DNA of 64,000 nucleotides, from contig NZ_CP137850.1 in NCBI RefSeq assembly GCF_033546915.1, positions 620,001-684,000 of the forward strand. The letters run 5' to 3'. Source of the stretch: Mycoplasmopsis verecunda (GTDB lineage: Bacteria > Bacillota_I > Bacilli_A > Mycoplasmatales > Metamycoplasmataceae). This document shows positions 22,514 to 34,059 of the stretch, in pieces. A program made the position numbers and the translations under genes. Within the stretch, counting starts at the first letter, position 1, and each line of letters begins with the position of its first letter. A model generated the notes under the pieces. It did no database searches. It was not told the origin of the DNA and was given only the letters and a program-made list of their open reading frames with translations.

Positions 22514-22519
22514 TAAAAT
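22514..22519 (+). promoter_or_regulatory. -10 box of the C5-methylase / HNH operon
   Basis: TTTTGCTAAAAT, the extended -10 form seen at several genes in this window. It lies 26 bases before the ATG and leaves room for AAAGGTGG as SD. Confidence 0.5.
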
Positions 22520-22545
22520 TAATTTACAAATAAAAGGTGGTAAAC

Positions 22546-23616
22546 ATGAATAAAAAAATTGGTGTAACTTCATTATTTTCTAGTGCAGGAATTGGAACAT
22601 TTTATCTTGATAAACTTGATCTAAATTTATCATTATCAAATGAATTATTACTTAAAAGAGCTCAATATCATTCTTTCTTATATCCAAATTGTTTATCAAT
22701 TGCTGGTGATATTACAGATGAAAAGATTTTTAATACTCTAATTAACAAACATAAAGAATTAGGTAATGAAATACTTATCGCTACTCCACCATGTCAAGGT
22801 ATGAGTGTAGCTGGTAAAAATGATCCAAATGATGTCAGAAATTTACTAATTGTACAAGTAGTAGAATTCATTAAATTAACTAAACCTAAATTAATTATGA
22901 TTGAAAATGTTGTGCAACTTTACAAGACAAAAATATTTGTTAACAATGAATTAATCTTAATAAAGGATTACATTATTAAAGAATTATCTTCTTTATATAA
23001 ACACATTGATTTTTATACAGTTAATTCTAAAGAATTTGATACACCGCAAGACCGCAAAAGAGCATTAGTTATTATTTCAAATGAAAAATTCAAAATGTCA
23101 CAACCCACACCTATAACCTCTGTTCGTGATGCGATTGAACATCTACCTTCACTCGAACCTGGTCAATGTTCTTCTATTCCTTATCATAATGCAAAAACAC
23201 ATAGTGATAGACAAATTAGTTGAATGAGAAATACACCAACTGGAAAATCTGCTTTACATAATGAAACAAATTACCCAGTAAAAACTGATGGTCAAAGAAT
23301 CAAAGGATTTGCAACAACATACAAAAGAATAGAATGAGATAAACCATCTCCAACAATTACAATGGCTAATGGTTCTATTTCAAGTCAAAATAATGTTCAT
23401 CCAGGAAGATTAAATCCTGATGGAACATATTCTGATGCTAGAGTTCTAACACTAAAAGAAATCTTTTTATTAACTGGATTAGATGACACATTCCAAGTAC
23501 CTGAATGGGCTAGCGAAAATTTAGTCCGTCAAATTATTGGAGAATCTGTTCCACCAAAAATCTTTTACTTATTTTTAAAGGAAAATAAAGATGTCTTGAA
23601 GAAATTCAATAAATAA
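22546..23616 (+). CDS. DNA (cytosine-5)-methyltransferase (356 aa)
   Basis: Methylates cytosine C5 in DNA; modification half of a type II R-M pair. Motif I TSLFSSAGIGTFYLD (residues ~6-20), motif IV with catalytic Cys TPPCQGMS near 80-87, ENV motif IENV, motif VIII QDRKRA, and motif X GESVPP at the C-terminus. I chose the ATG at 22546 (SD AAAGGTGG) over a GTG at 22537. It uses at least one TGG Trp codon (PEWASENL) besides TGA, unlike most core genes here, which fits acquisition. It overlaps the following HNH gene by 26 bases. Confidence 0.95.
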
Positions 23617-24865
23617 AAGACAATTTTGACGAGCTCCAGGTAATAAAAGAATATTTGATGGTGAATTAAGCAATGTAATTCCTGTAGTAGAAGAACGCAA
23701 TATTAAATATATTTGCAATTTTTATTCTTATCACACATTACAATATTTTATGAATAATAAGGATAAAGATTTTATATACAATAATGTAACATTACAAGAA
23801 TTATTTGATTATTTACAAGCTAAATTAACACAATACCATATTATTTATGACACAAATACTGTTAAAGGACACTTAATAAAATCATTAGTTTTCTATAAAT
23901 TACTGCAAATATATGATGACGGAAACATTAAGAAAATGCGGATTACTTTTGCAGGTGTTGATTTTTATGAGAAATGAAATAATTATTTAACTACAAAATC
24001 AAATGAGTTACTATCTAATTTAATTGATTCTTTTGTAAGACTATTATTAGATGTTAAATATCCATCTAATTCACTTTATAAAGTTACTGATAATATGCAT
24101 TTATATCCTTTTAGAATTTTCTTTGTAATGCTTGATAAATTTCAACATATAAATAAAAAATTTATCAGTAATACAATGATTGATATCACAGATATTGAGA
24201 TATTTAAGGAAGAATATTACAACAATATTACAAAGGATAATGCTAAAAATAAAGAATCAACAACCAAAGATAATGCTAGATTAAAATTTTATTCATGATG
24301 CATATGTTCATTTAAAGCGATAAATCTTTTATTAGAGGATAAAAAACAATTAATTATAAATCCCACTTATCAACATATAATTGATAAATATATTTCGAAT
24401 ATCAATATTGAAAACGATTTATTTATTCCGTCCGATGTAGATAATAATATCAATGAACCTATTAAACGAATTAGAAATCAATTAATAAAACAATTAGTCC
24501 TAGAAAATGTAGATAAATGCTATTTTAGTGATAAGGTTTCAAATATAAAACATAATAATAAAGTTTTTGAACTTCATCATGATACTTTTATTACAAGAAA
24601 CAATAAATACTATTTTGAAGCTCATCATATATTACCTTTTTCAAATGCCGATTTATTTTGTAAACAAAATGATAAAAATGTAGATTCACTTGAAAATCTC
24701 ATTCCATTATGTTCAAATTGTCATAGAATTCTTACTTTCGGAACAAGTCAAGAAATTGAAGTTTTTATTCCATATTTAATTAATCATTTATTAATTAATA
24801 AATGAACTTTTATAACTATAGATAAGTTAAAAGACTTTTACTATAAAGATTCAGTTACTATTTAA
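23591..24865 (+). CDS. HNH restriction endonuclease, partner of the C5-methylase (424 aa)
   Basis: Begins inside the methylase gene (ATG at 23591, MSWRNSINKRQFWRAPGNK), so it is translated from the same mRNA. The C-terminal third has a clear HNH nuclease: FEAHHILPFSN (residues ~345-355), LENLIPLCSNCHRIL (~372-386), with His-His and the CxxC pair completed by surrounding residues. The N-terminal 300 residues are unlike families I can name and probably bind DNA. Several TGA codons are Trp. Position directly after a cytosine methylase makes a type II restriction role the simplest reading. Specificity is unknown. Confidence 0.8.
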
Positions 24866-24941
24866 TAAACATTTAAACATGGATTAAATTAATACAGCAT
24901 GCTATTGAAAACCTTTTATTTATTAAATTAAAAATATCATT

Positions 24942-24947
24942 TATAAT
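24942..24947 (+). promoter_or_regulatory. -10 box of trmB, close to the start codon
   Basis: TATAAT followed by nine bases and the ATG at 24957. No SD is present, so the transcript has at most a few leader bases. Confidence 0.5.
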
Positions 24948-24956
24948 AATGAAACT

Positions 24957-25568
24957 ATGAGATTAAGATTTGACAAAAATGCAGAAGCAAATTTAAATGT
25001 ATCACAATTCCTAATTAAGGAATTCCCTTTTCATTTAAATCATAATGATGTTTTAGAAATAGGTGCTGGAAAAGGTGAAATGATTGCTCAACTTGCTAAA
25101 AATAATCCAAACATTAGATATATAGCTTTTGAAAAATATCCTACAGTAGCTAATAAAATCCTTAAAAAGATTAATGAATTAGGTACTAATAATCTTTTTA
25201 TTGTTACTAAAGATGCTGCTAATTTAAATGAATTATTTAGCGGAAATATTGATACAATCTGACTTACTTTTTCAGATCCATGACCTAAAAATGCTCATGA
25301 GAAAAGAAGATTAACATACAAAACTTTTTTAGCACAATATAAAGAATTATTAACTCCACAAGTAGGCAAGTTATTATTTAAAACTGATAATGATAAGTTA
25401 TTTGATTATTCACTAGAATCTTTAGCAAATAATAATTGAGATATTATTGATTTCACTCGTGATTTACATAATTCAAAATATAATGAAAATAATGTTCGTA
25501 CTGGATATGAAGAAAAATGATCTGCCAAAGGCAAGAATATTAACTTTTTAATAGCTAAACCTAGATAA
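24957..25568 (+). CDS. trmB: tRNA (guanine46-N7)-methyltransferase (203 aa)
   Basis: Makes m7G46 in the tRNA variable loop using SAM. Signatures: [13 protein letters not shown] at the N-terminus, SAM motif [16 protein letters not shown] at ~38-53, IAFEKY, and [18 protein letters not shown] (two of the Trp residues are TGA), then LLFKTDN. Normal length. It has its own promoter and no SD. It converges on obg across a shared terminator. Confidence 0.95.
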
Positions 25569-25570
25569 AA

Positions 25571-25603
25571 AAATACCGAAGGATAATTTCGGTAATTTTT
25601 TAT
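25571..25603. terminator. Bidirectional terminator between trmB and obg
   Basis: TACCGAA/TTCGGTA stem with A-run before and T-run after, two bases past the trmB stop and one to two bases past the obg stop. Confidence 0.75.
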
Positions 25604-25604
25604 A

Positions 25605-26870
25605 CTATTTTTCATCCGTTCATTCAAATTGGAAACCATAAATACTTACAGTATCTCCGATTTCAATTCCCATACGAACAAGTTCTTCTCAAACTCCCAT
25701 TTTCTTTAAGATATTATTAAATCTTAATAAGTTATCAAAGGTATTAATTGGGATTCTATGGTAAAGTTCTTCAATCTTTTTACCTTCGATTTCAAAGTAT
25801 CCTTTGTATGGATTTTTGATTACATAATCAGGTTCGTATTCAATAACTGTTTCTTCTTCTTGCTCTTCTTCAACAGCTTCTAAATTATGTTTAGTTATCA
25901 TATCTCACAATTTAGCTTTAACTTCATCTAAATTATCACGATGAATAGCTGATATACATACTACTTGCACATCAGGATATTTTAATTTAAATTGTGCTAA
26001 ATGTTCTTGGAAATCATCTAAATCTGATTTATTAGCAATAACTAATTGTGGCTTATTTTCAAGTTTTAAATTATATGATTTAAGTTCATTATTAATGATT
26101 TCATAATCTTCAATTGGATCTTTTTCTTCTGAACCAAAATCAATAATATGAGCTATAACTCTACAACGTTCAATGTGTTTTAGGAATTGAATTCCAAGTC
26201 CTTTACCTAATGAAGCACCTTTAATTAATCCAGGTAAATCTGCTACCGTGAAAGAATCATCGTGGAATTTAACCATTCCTAATTGTGGTACTAGTGTTGT
26301 GAATTCATAATCAGCTACTTTAGCTTTAGCATTTGAAATAGCATTTAAAAAGGTTGATTTACCTGCAGAAGGTTTTCCTACTACACCAACATCAGATAAA
26401 ATTTTTAAAACAATATGAGCTTCAAATTTTTCACCCGGCATTCCGTTTTCACTAATTCTAGGTGCAGTATTTCTAGCTGTTTTAAATTTAGTATTACCAC
26501 GACCACCTTTTCCACCTTTAGCAATTAAATATGGTACATCTGGTTCAATTACATCAGCAATTAATTTTTTACCATTGTATACTAAAGTACCAACTGGAAC
26601 TTTAATGTAAGTATCTTCAGCATTAGCACCATAAAGGTTTTTAGGTCCACCTTTAATACCATCTTTTGCTACGATATGTTTATTTTTATAAAAAGCTAGT
26701 AAAGTGTTTTTTCCGGTATCTCCAACGAAGTAAACATTACCTCCACGTCCACCGTCTCCACCATCAGGCCCACCTTTATCTACGTGAGCTTCACGGCGGA
26801 ATGAAACCATTCCATCTCCACCACGGCCAGCTTGAATATTTACATAAACTTCATCTATAAATTTAGCCAT
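25605..26870 (-). CDS. obg: GTPase Obg/CgtA (421 aa)
   Basis: Essential GTPase of 50S ribosome assembly. The glycine-rich Obg fold fills residues ~1-158 ([31 protein letters not shown]), followed by the G domain: [12 protein letters not shown] (G1), [10 protein letters not shown] (G3), NKSD (G4). The C-terminal OCT domain includes [15 protein letters not shown] and ends FQFEWTDEK. TGA codons within are Trp. SD AAGGAG at 26877-26882; TATAAT at 26898-26903. Confidence 0.97.
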
Positions 26871-26897
26871 ATTGTCTCCTTATTTTTTGATATTTAA

Positions 26898-26903
26898 ATT
26901 ATA
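26898..26903 (-). promoter_or_regulatory. -10 box of obg
   Basis: TATAAT on the minus strand, 28 bases before the obg ATG, with an AAGGAG SD between. Confidence 0.45.
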
Positions 26904-26961
26904 TTAGTTTTTTAACATTATTATAAAAACAGCAAGTAAAAGATGCTGTTTTTAATAAATA

Positions 26962-29559
26962 TTAAATATAGTCATTAATTCCAACAAATGTTTGTTCATC
27001 AGGATGATTGATATCTCAGTATCCGGTTTTAATTCTACGTGCAATAACTCCTTGACGATGTAATTCAAGTTTTGATCATACTCATGAACAAATGTAAATA
27101 GATGAATAAACTCCAATTGAAATACCAAATAACATAACAATGTTAAATGAGAAATCAGTTGCATTGTTGAAACATAATAGAACTAAAATAGCTAGAATTG
27201 TTGTTCCTGAAGTGTATAAACTTCTCTTTAATGTTTCCGCTATTGAGCTATTAACGATGTGGTCAATATCTTGCTTATCTAAAATTTTATTAATATATTG
27301 TGTTTTAATTGTTTCTCTAATCTTATCAAATGTAACCACAGTATCATTAATACTTAATCCAAGTATTGAAAGCATTGCGGCTACAATAATGGTTGAAACT
27401 TGTAATCTTGTTATAACAATAAAAGCCATAACCATTAAGAAGTCATGTAACAATCCAATAATAGCAGCTAGAGAATATGTTCAACTCATTCTAAATAGTA
27501 AGTATAGAATGATACCAGCAAATGCTATTGCTGTTGCTATAACTGCATTTAATACAAGTTTTTGAGCTTCAAGGGAAGAAATTGAATAATCAATAACTTT
27601 AAGAAGTGATTCGTGTTGTAAGACTATATCTTTAATTTGTTGTAATTGTACTACATTTAATGTTTGAGGTGTTTTAATTGAAATAGCTCAATTATCACTT
27701 GAAGAACTTACTCTACTAATTGAAATAATTGAATCCATATCAACTACTCCAACTTTTTGTGCATTTGCAATTAAATCATTTTTAATTTCTAAAGCTTGAG
27801 CATTAGTTAATTGTGCACCAACATCAGCTGTAATAGTAATATTAGTTCCACCGCTAAATTCAAGAGCTAAATTAAATCCGCCTCAAAATTGTCCTTTAGC
27901 TCCTGAAATTGAAGCAAATACAATTATTCCTATTAGCACGAAAATTAGTGAACCTAGTGCGAATCATTTTGCTTGTTTTAAATAATTATTGTTTTCAACA
28001 GCGATACCAAGTTTAGTTTTATGGTTAATATATCTTTTTCTAATTCCTAAAAGATATAACTTATCATCTAGTAATCCAGAGTTAACTAACATAGTAGCTA
28101 AAAATCTAGAAAATACTAACATGATTAAAAGAGTAAATAAGATAGAAAGTACTAATGTAACCGAGAATCCTCTTACTTCTTTTGTTCCGAAGTAAAATAG
28201 GATAAACCCAACAATTATAGTAGTTACATTGGCATCTAAAATAGATGAAAGGGAAAGCTTATTAGCATTCCTGAAGGACTTCTTCAGTGAATCACCAGTG
28301 TATACTTGCCGTTTTAATCTTTCATAAGTAATAACATTTGCATCCACACTAATTCCAATACCAATGATTAAAGCAGCTATTGTAGCTGGTGAATATTCTC
28401 CACGAAGTACTGTGAAAATAAGTAGTGTTAAGAAAATATATAAGGCAATTGATATTGTACTTAATGCCCCTAGTAACCCGTAGTTAACTAACATAAATAA
28501 TGAGATTAACGTAAAAATAACAATCCCAGCATACATTGCATAATCAAATGCATTAGCATTTAAATTTGGATTTAAATAAATATTAGATAAAACACTTAAT
28601 TCATAATCACTTAAACCAAAATTAATTTTATTAGCTAATTCACTTGCTTCTTGTGGTGTGAAATTACCTGTAATTTGTACATCAGCTGTGTTTAATGGTC
28701 CATTAACATTAGCATCCGAAATTAAATATTCTCTAGCATTAAATTGGTGTGTTTTTAATGCATTATATGTGTATTTCGGCTGACCATTTGGACTATATTC
28801 AATACTTGTAGCTTGATTACCTACATGAATAAAGTTTCATAAATTATGACCAGAAGCTTCTCAATCATCAGGATATCTATTTTGAGCAAGTTTAAGAAGT
28901 TTTTCTATGTTTAATCACATTAACATTCTGTGATCTTGCTGACTTGATACATATTCTGTTGCTTTTGTTCATTGTAATACAGCATCATTATTTTCTAATT
29001 TTAGTGAAACTGATGTTTTACCATCTTGTGTATTAGAAGATACACTAGCTGAATTTTGTTTAAATGGCGGAATTCAATTATTTGGTTTTAATTCATCTAC
29101 AGGTGTAGTATTAATTGAATTACCAATTTTGAAATTTCCATCATAGAATAATGGTTGCAATTCAGCATTTGTAATGGTTAAAATAGGTTTATCTACAATC
29201 TCTTTTTCGAATTCAATTCTTTGCGAGTCTGTAATAGCACCACTTTTTGTGATTCTAATCTTACCATCACCTTCTGAAGAAACAGTTATTCCATTTAAAC
29301 CAGTTCCGCCAGTCAGCCTTTCGAATAATGATTTATTAACCTGCTCGGTTAATTGCTTATCTGCATCTTTACCGTCTTTTTTAACTTGAACAAGGACTTC
29401 GACTCCACCACCATACTCAATGGACTTATTGACATTTTTGCTGATATACAGCGTACTTCCAAGTACAATAGCAATAATTGCTGAGATAATTGTGATGAAA
29501 CCGATGACAAATCTTTTTCAATTATTTAATTTTAAAAATTTCTTTCATCTATTTTTCAT
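26962..29559 (-). CDS. secDF: Protein translocase subunit SecDF, fused (865 aa)
   Basis: RND-like membrane protein that assists the SecYEG channel using ion flow. N-terminal TM (residues ~16-36), an extracytoplasmic SecD P1 region (YGGGVEVLVQV near 52), then the SecD transmembrane bundle with AALIIGIGISVDANVITYER (family motif), and the SecF half with ILGLSINDTVVTFDKIRE. I checked the whole frame for TAA/TAG and found none. The family's usual separate D and F proteins are joined, as in many Bacillota/mollicutes. Start ATG at 29559 has no SD; -10 TTTTGCTAAAAT is ten bases away. Confidence 0.95.
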
Positions 29560-29569
29560 AACTTTATAT

Positions 29570-29575
29570 ATTTTA
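29570..29575 (-). promoter_or_regulatory. -10 box of secDF, ten bases from the start codon
   Basis: TTTTGCTAAAAT on the minus strand, then ATATAAAGTT and the ATG. Predicted leader of three or four bases, without SD. Confidence 0.5.
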
Positions 29576-29754
29576 GCAAAAAAAACTTATATTCATATTG
29601 AATATAAGAGATATACAAATCGTAACACTGCACAGTAATACAGATAATAAATAAGTACATTTTTGCATTTAAAATATAGTTAAATTGATTAAATTCTTAA
29701 TCAAATTAAATATAATTTTTATATGATGATAAATATTAAGAATATGGAGAATAT

Positions 29755-30783
29755 ATGTTAAAACATTGTGGCTTAATTTCGCTATCTAGTGGAGCATTAG
29801 GAGAGGATTTTGTTAAGCATGAATTGCATTTAGGATTCCAACGACTTAGTGAATTTGGAATGCAAACAACTATTATGCCTAATTCATTAAAAGGTATAAA
29901 ACATCTTAGTAATAATCCACAAGAACGAGCACAAGATTTAATAGATGCTTTTAAGAATGATAATATAGACCTTATACTATGTGCTATTGGTGGTAATGAT
30001 ACATATAAATTAATTCCTTATTTATTTGAAAATGATAGATTAAAAAAAGTTACAAAAAATAAAGTTTTTCTCGGTTATTCAGATACAACTGTTAATCATT
30101 TTATGCTTTATAAACTAGGCTTAAAAACTTTTTACGGTCAAGCTTTTTTAACCGATATTTGTGAATTATCAAATGAAATGCTACCGTATTCATACAAGTA
30201 TTTTAATGAACTTATCACTACTGGAAATATTAAGGAAATAAAACCATCAAAATACTGATATAAAGAAAGAAATGATTTTTCTCCTAATGCTTTGGGGACC
30301 CAAAGAGAAATATATTCTAATGAAGGATTTATTTTACTACAAGGAAATCCAATATTTCAAGGTGAAATACTAGGTGGATGTATTGAATCTATATATAAGA
30401 ATTTCCTAAATCCTGATTCAGAAGCTTATGCTATTACAAATAAATATCAAATATTTCCATCTCTTGAACAATGAAAAGACAAAATATTATTATTAGAAAC
30501 TTCTGAATCTAAATCAAGTCCAGAATTATTTGCAACAATGTTACATGCTTTAAGTCAATACGGAATTTTTGATGTAATATCAGGGGTTTTAGTAGGTAAA
30601 CCACAAGATAATATTTATTTCAATGAATACCAAGATATATTAAAAGAAAAATTACCATCAAATGTGCCTATTGTTTATAACATAAATGTAGGTCATGCAT
30701 ACCCACATTGCATTATTCCATTAGGGAAAAATGCACTAGTTAATGCTATAAACCAAACAATTAAATTTGATTTAGATAAATAA
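29755..30783 (+). CDS. S66-family serine peptidase, LD-carboxypeptidase / MccF-like (342 aa)
   Basis: Cytoplasmic peptidase fold that in other bacteria trims murein tetrapeptides (LdcA) or cleaves microcin C-type peptide-nucleotides (MccF). The nucleophile is visible in FLGYSDTTVNH (Ser ~109), the acid in ILLLETSES (Glu ~248) and the base in NVGHAYPH (His ~314); spacing and length are closest to MccF. The substrate-loop motif LCAIGGNDTYKLIPYL is also present. Murein recycling is impossible in a wall-less cell, so a detoxifying or general peptide role is more likely. SD GGAGA before the ATG. Trp codons are TGA. Confidence 0.88.
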
Positions 30784-30845
30784 GGAGAAAATGACTAAAT
30801 GTTTATGAATCTAAAAATAAGAGAAGATAATCTAGGATTAAAAAT

Positions 30846-31570
30846 ATGTTAATTTCTATTTCTTTCATTACTTCTTTATGAATGTTGCTTTTCAGTAGAA
30901 GAAAAATTTATTAAATTCAAGCACTTATGTGTAAGGATTACTATATTAAAAACGAAATAAAAATTAATGATAAATATTTTTCATTGCTTTAAAAGAAACG
31001 CTCCTTTATTTTATTATCTTGATAGGTATAGCATTATTATTTCCTATTACTCCAATTGTTCTTGAATTAAATTTTTCAAAATTATCAGAAGGATGATATT
31101 TAGACTTTAGGTTGAAAATCGAACTTCTTTTAATGTTTGACATTTTTTCATTCATACTTCCTTTCTTTATTTCATTGTTATATCTCCTCACTTACTTCAC
31201 ATTAAAAAAATGAAGAAAATATAATAATTTACTAAGTTCTAAAAAAGATTTAGATAGTGTTATATTTTCTAAAGTCGAAGAACGACAAATAAATCTTAAA
31301 TACGAGAAACAATTCATGAAAGTTTCTTATCCTAAACAAATTGAACTCATGATGGAAAAGAAAATTAAAATATATAAGTATGGACATGGATCCTGAATAA
31401 AACCTTCTGCATATTTAAAAAAACATCATAGAGATATTTGTGTATATACACTTATGGTTCTAAATTATGATATTACAATTAGATTTTCTCAACTTGTTAT
31501 GCCGCAAATGTTTCAAGATGCTTATAAAAAATATGTAAATTTTAGAAAAATAACCATAGATAAGTGATAA
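30846..31570 (+). pseudogene. Decayed hypothetical membrane protein
   Basis: Fragments in neighbouring frames look like one former gene: MLISISFITSLWMLLFSRRK, a TAA, then MCKDYYIKNEIKINDKYF, then after a shift near 30990 a long open stretch LKETLLYFIILIGIALLF onward. That stretch has two hydrophobic segments (the second ILPFFISLLYLLTYFTLKKW) and a charged tail ending NFRKITIDKW at TAA 31568-31570. The last part is open for about 195 codons but has no ATG near its start. I do not recognise the family. Directly after the S66 gene stop an AAGGAG and ATG (30792) open only a seven-codon frame, a further sign of decay. Confidence 0.5.
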
Positions 31571-31604
31571 AAAAATAAAAATACTTTATGATAAAAATTA
31601 ATAA

Positions 31605-31688
31605 TGTTGTATTATATATACATAAATTAAATTGTTAGAGAAAGGAGTTGCTTAGCGGCAACTCTTTATCATTTACATAGGAGGAAAA
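31605..31688 (+). promoter_or_regulatory. Promoter and leader hairpin of the nusA-infB operon
   Basis: A TATTATATATA -10-like box lies near 31610-31620. The leader holds the stem GAGTTGC/GCAACTC (31645-31664) followed by TTTATC, then TAGGAGG as SD for rimP. The hairpin could be an attenuator of this translation operon; the T-run is weak, so that is conjecture. Confidence 0.45.
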
Positions 31689-32120
31689 ATGTTTAATGAA
31701 GAATTATTAAAACAACAATTTCCTAGTATTTTAAGTGCAAAAATAACAAATGATGAAGTGTTTGGTAAAACACTTTCAGTTACTGTTGATACTAGAGATT
31801 TATCAGAAGTTGAAAAGATTTCAAAACAACTTTCATTATATTTAGAATCTCAACAGTGATTTGGTGATGATTTTGCATTAGAAGTATTATCAAAAGGAAC
31901 TGATTTAACAGTTACCTTTGATAATATAGATCAATATATTGATAAATATTTAGATATTAAACTATTAAAATCATTTGATGGTTTAAACGAATTAATCGCT
32001 AAATTAATATCAATTGAAGATGATTTCATTAATTTAGAATGAAACCAAAAAGGTAGAATTAGAAAAATCAAAATTGATAAGTCTAATATATCTGAAATTA
32101 GTGAATATATAAAATTTTAA
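31689..32120 (+). CDS. rimP: Ribosome maturation factor RimP (143 aa)
   Basis: Binds the 30S subunit late in assembly. Sequence conservation is modest, as usual for mollicute RimP, but the position directly before nusA is diagnostic and the size fits. It has an N-terminal alpha/beta part with SVTVDTRDLSEVEKISKQLS (residues ~30-50) and a C-terminal small beta barrel containing EWNQKGRIRKIKIDKSN. Two TGA codons encode Trp. SD TAGGAGG, nine bases to the nusA start. Confidence 0.75.
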
Positions 32121-32129
32121 GAGGATTAT

Positions 32130-33785
32130 ATGGCTATTAGAAAAAAACAAATAGAAGTTAATGACTCACAAGAGTTTCAATTATTTAGATTAATTGAAGA
32201 AGTTGCCACAAACAACGACTTTAAATTTGAAGATGTTATGGAAATTTTCAGACAAGCAACAGAAAGAGCTTTTGTTAAAAACATTGATAAAAGTGCTGAA
32301 ATTGTTTTAGTTCCTAACTTTGAAAATAAAGTTGTAAAAATGTTCAACACAACAGGTGAGGTTGTAGAAGATGATTTTGAATTCAATGAAGAAACACCCG
32401 AAGAAAAATTAATCTATATTACTATATCAGATGCTAGAAAACTTAATGACCATGCTATGTTATCAGATCAAATTGATATACCATTTACATTTGCCGATTT
32501 ACCAAACAAAATTAATGTAGCAGTATTAAATGATTATAAGCAAGAATTAAAAGCTAAACAAAAAGATAAAATTGTAGCTAAATATGCTCAAATGATTGGA
32601 CAAAAAGTTGATGCTAAAGTTCTTACAAGAAATAAAAATGGTTCATACAATGTAGCATTTGAAGATCAAGTTACAGCATTTTTACCAGCTAATAAAGTTA
32701 ACGAAAAACTTAATTTACAACCAGGAAAGTTTATTCCTGTTTATATCGAAGCAATTGATGAAGATTCTAAATTAAGTATTATTTCAGTAACAACCACATC
32801 AAATACTGAATTACACGATTTATTATTTACCGAAATCCCAGAAATCCAAAACGGTGATTTATTAATCGTAGGAATTCAACGTGTTGCTGGTCTTAGAGCA
32901 AAAGTTGCTTTAAAAGCAAATCCTGATAGAAAAATTGATTTCGATATCATCGGTACAGTATTAGGAGAATATGCTTCTAGATTAAATGCAATTTCTGAAA
33001 CACTAGGTGGTGAAAAAATCGATTTAATCAAATATGCTGATAATAAACTTGAATACATTAAAAATGCTTTAGCTCCTGCTAAATTACTTGATGTAATTTC
33101 AGTTACTGAAGAAGGTGTTGAAAAAATATATGCTATTTCAAGAGATAGTGATATTAATATAGCTATTGGTAAAAAAGGTGTTAATATCGATTTAGCTTCA
33201 AGATTAACAGGAAGCAAAATTACTGTATTAAAAGCTTCTGATGCTATTGCTAAAGGATTATCATTTAGAAAAGCTGAAGAATTTGATAAACATTACTTTA
33301 AATCAACTGAAAGAAATAAAACATCAAAAACAACTAGAACACTTAAAAATATTGATTTATTTATCGATACAGATGCATTATTTAATGACTTTAACAACGA
33401 ATTAGATGAATTCGGAAATGAAGTTGTTGCTGAAAATAAACCTAAGGCTAAAAGTCCTAAGAAAAAACAAATTAATCTACAAGACCTTGATTCATTATTT
33501 GATGAAGATGCAATTAAAGCAAATGCAAATTTAGAATCATTAACTGATTATGATTTCATTAGTGAAATCGAAAAATATGATGATGAATTTGACAAAGATG
33601 ATGAATCAGAATTAGATGATGAACAAAGTGATGCTGAAAAAGAAGCAAAAGCTAAAAAAGTTCTTAAAGAATTCAAAAATACTAAAGTTGAATTGAAAGA
33701 CTTTAAGGTTGATGATGATTTAGCTTCTTATGGTTTATCTGATGCATTAAATGTTGATGATTTAGCTAGCGATGATTGAGAATAA
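32130..33785 (+). CDS. nusA: Transcription termination/antitermination factor NusA (551 aa)
   Basis: Binds RNA polymerase and nascent RNA. N-terminal domain (residues ~1-150), S1 domain (IGQKVDAKVLTRNKNGSYNV near 160), then KH domains (VGIQRVAGLRAKVAL; IAIGKKGVNIDLASRLTG near 350). After ~380 there is a long acidic, low-complexity extension (many D/E) not present in short NusA proteins, typical of this group of mycoplasmas. Ends DDWE with TGA as Trp. Overlaps rnpM by 14 bases. Confidence 0.95.
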
Positions 33786-34059
33786 AACTTGAACTAGAAA
33801 ATGTATAGCTACTAATCAAATAGTAGATATATCACAATTAATTAGATTTAGTTTCGATAAAGAATCAAGCGAAGTTGAATTAGATTTAAATCATAATAAG
33901 AAAAAAAGAGGAGCATATTTCATTCCTTCAATCGAAAATTGAAATAGCATAAAGAAAACCAAAGCCCTCAATCGTGTTTTTAGAACAAATATTAAACCTG
34001 AAACTTATAGTAATATTGAGGCAGAATTAAAGGAGGTACTTTATGGCAAAGAAAAATAA
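33772..34059 (+). CDS. rnpM: YlxR/RnpM family RNA-binding protein (95 aa)
   Basis: Small protein reported to modulate RNase P in Bacillus. The family signature is recognisable: RKCIATNQI (usual R.C..t......ll.R), LIRFSFD, and KKRGAYFIPS (usual GRGAY.c). Lies between nusA and infB as in most Bacillota. Start ATG at 33772 is inside nusA, and the end overlaps infB by 17 bases, so the three are translationally linked. Confidence 0.85.

Noticed and set aside
30001-30003. Thr in GGNDT of the S66 peptidase taken at first as a replaced nucleophile
   Set aside because: Spacing to the Glu and His fits the Ser in the downstream GYSD motif as nucleophile, so the catalytic set is intact.
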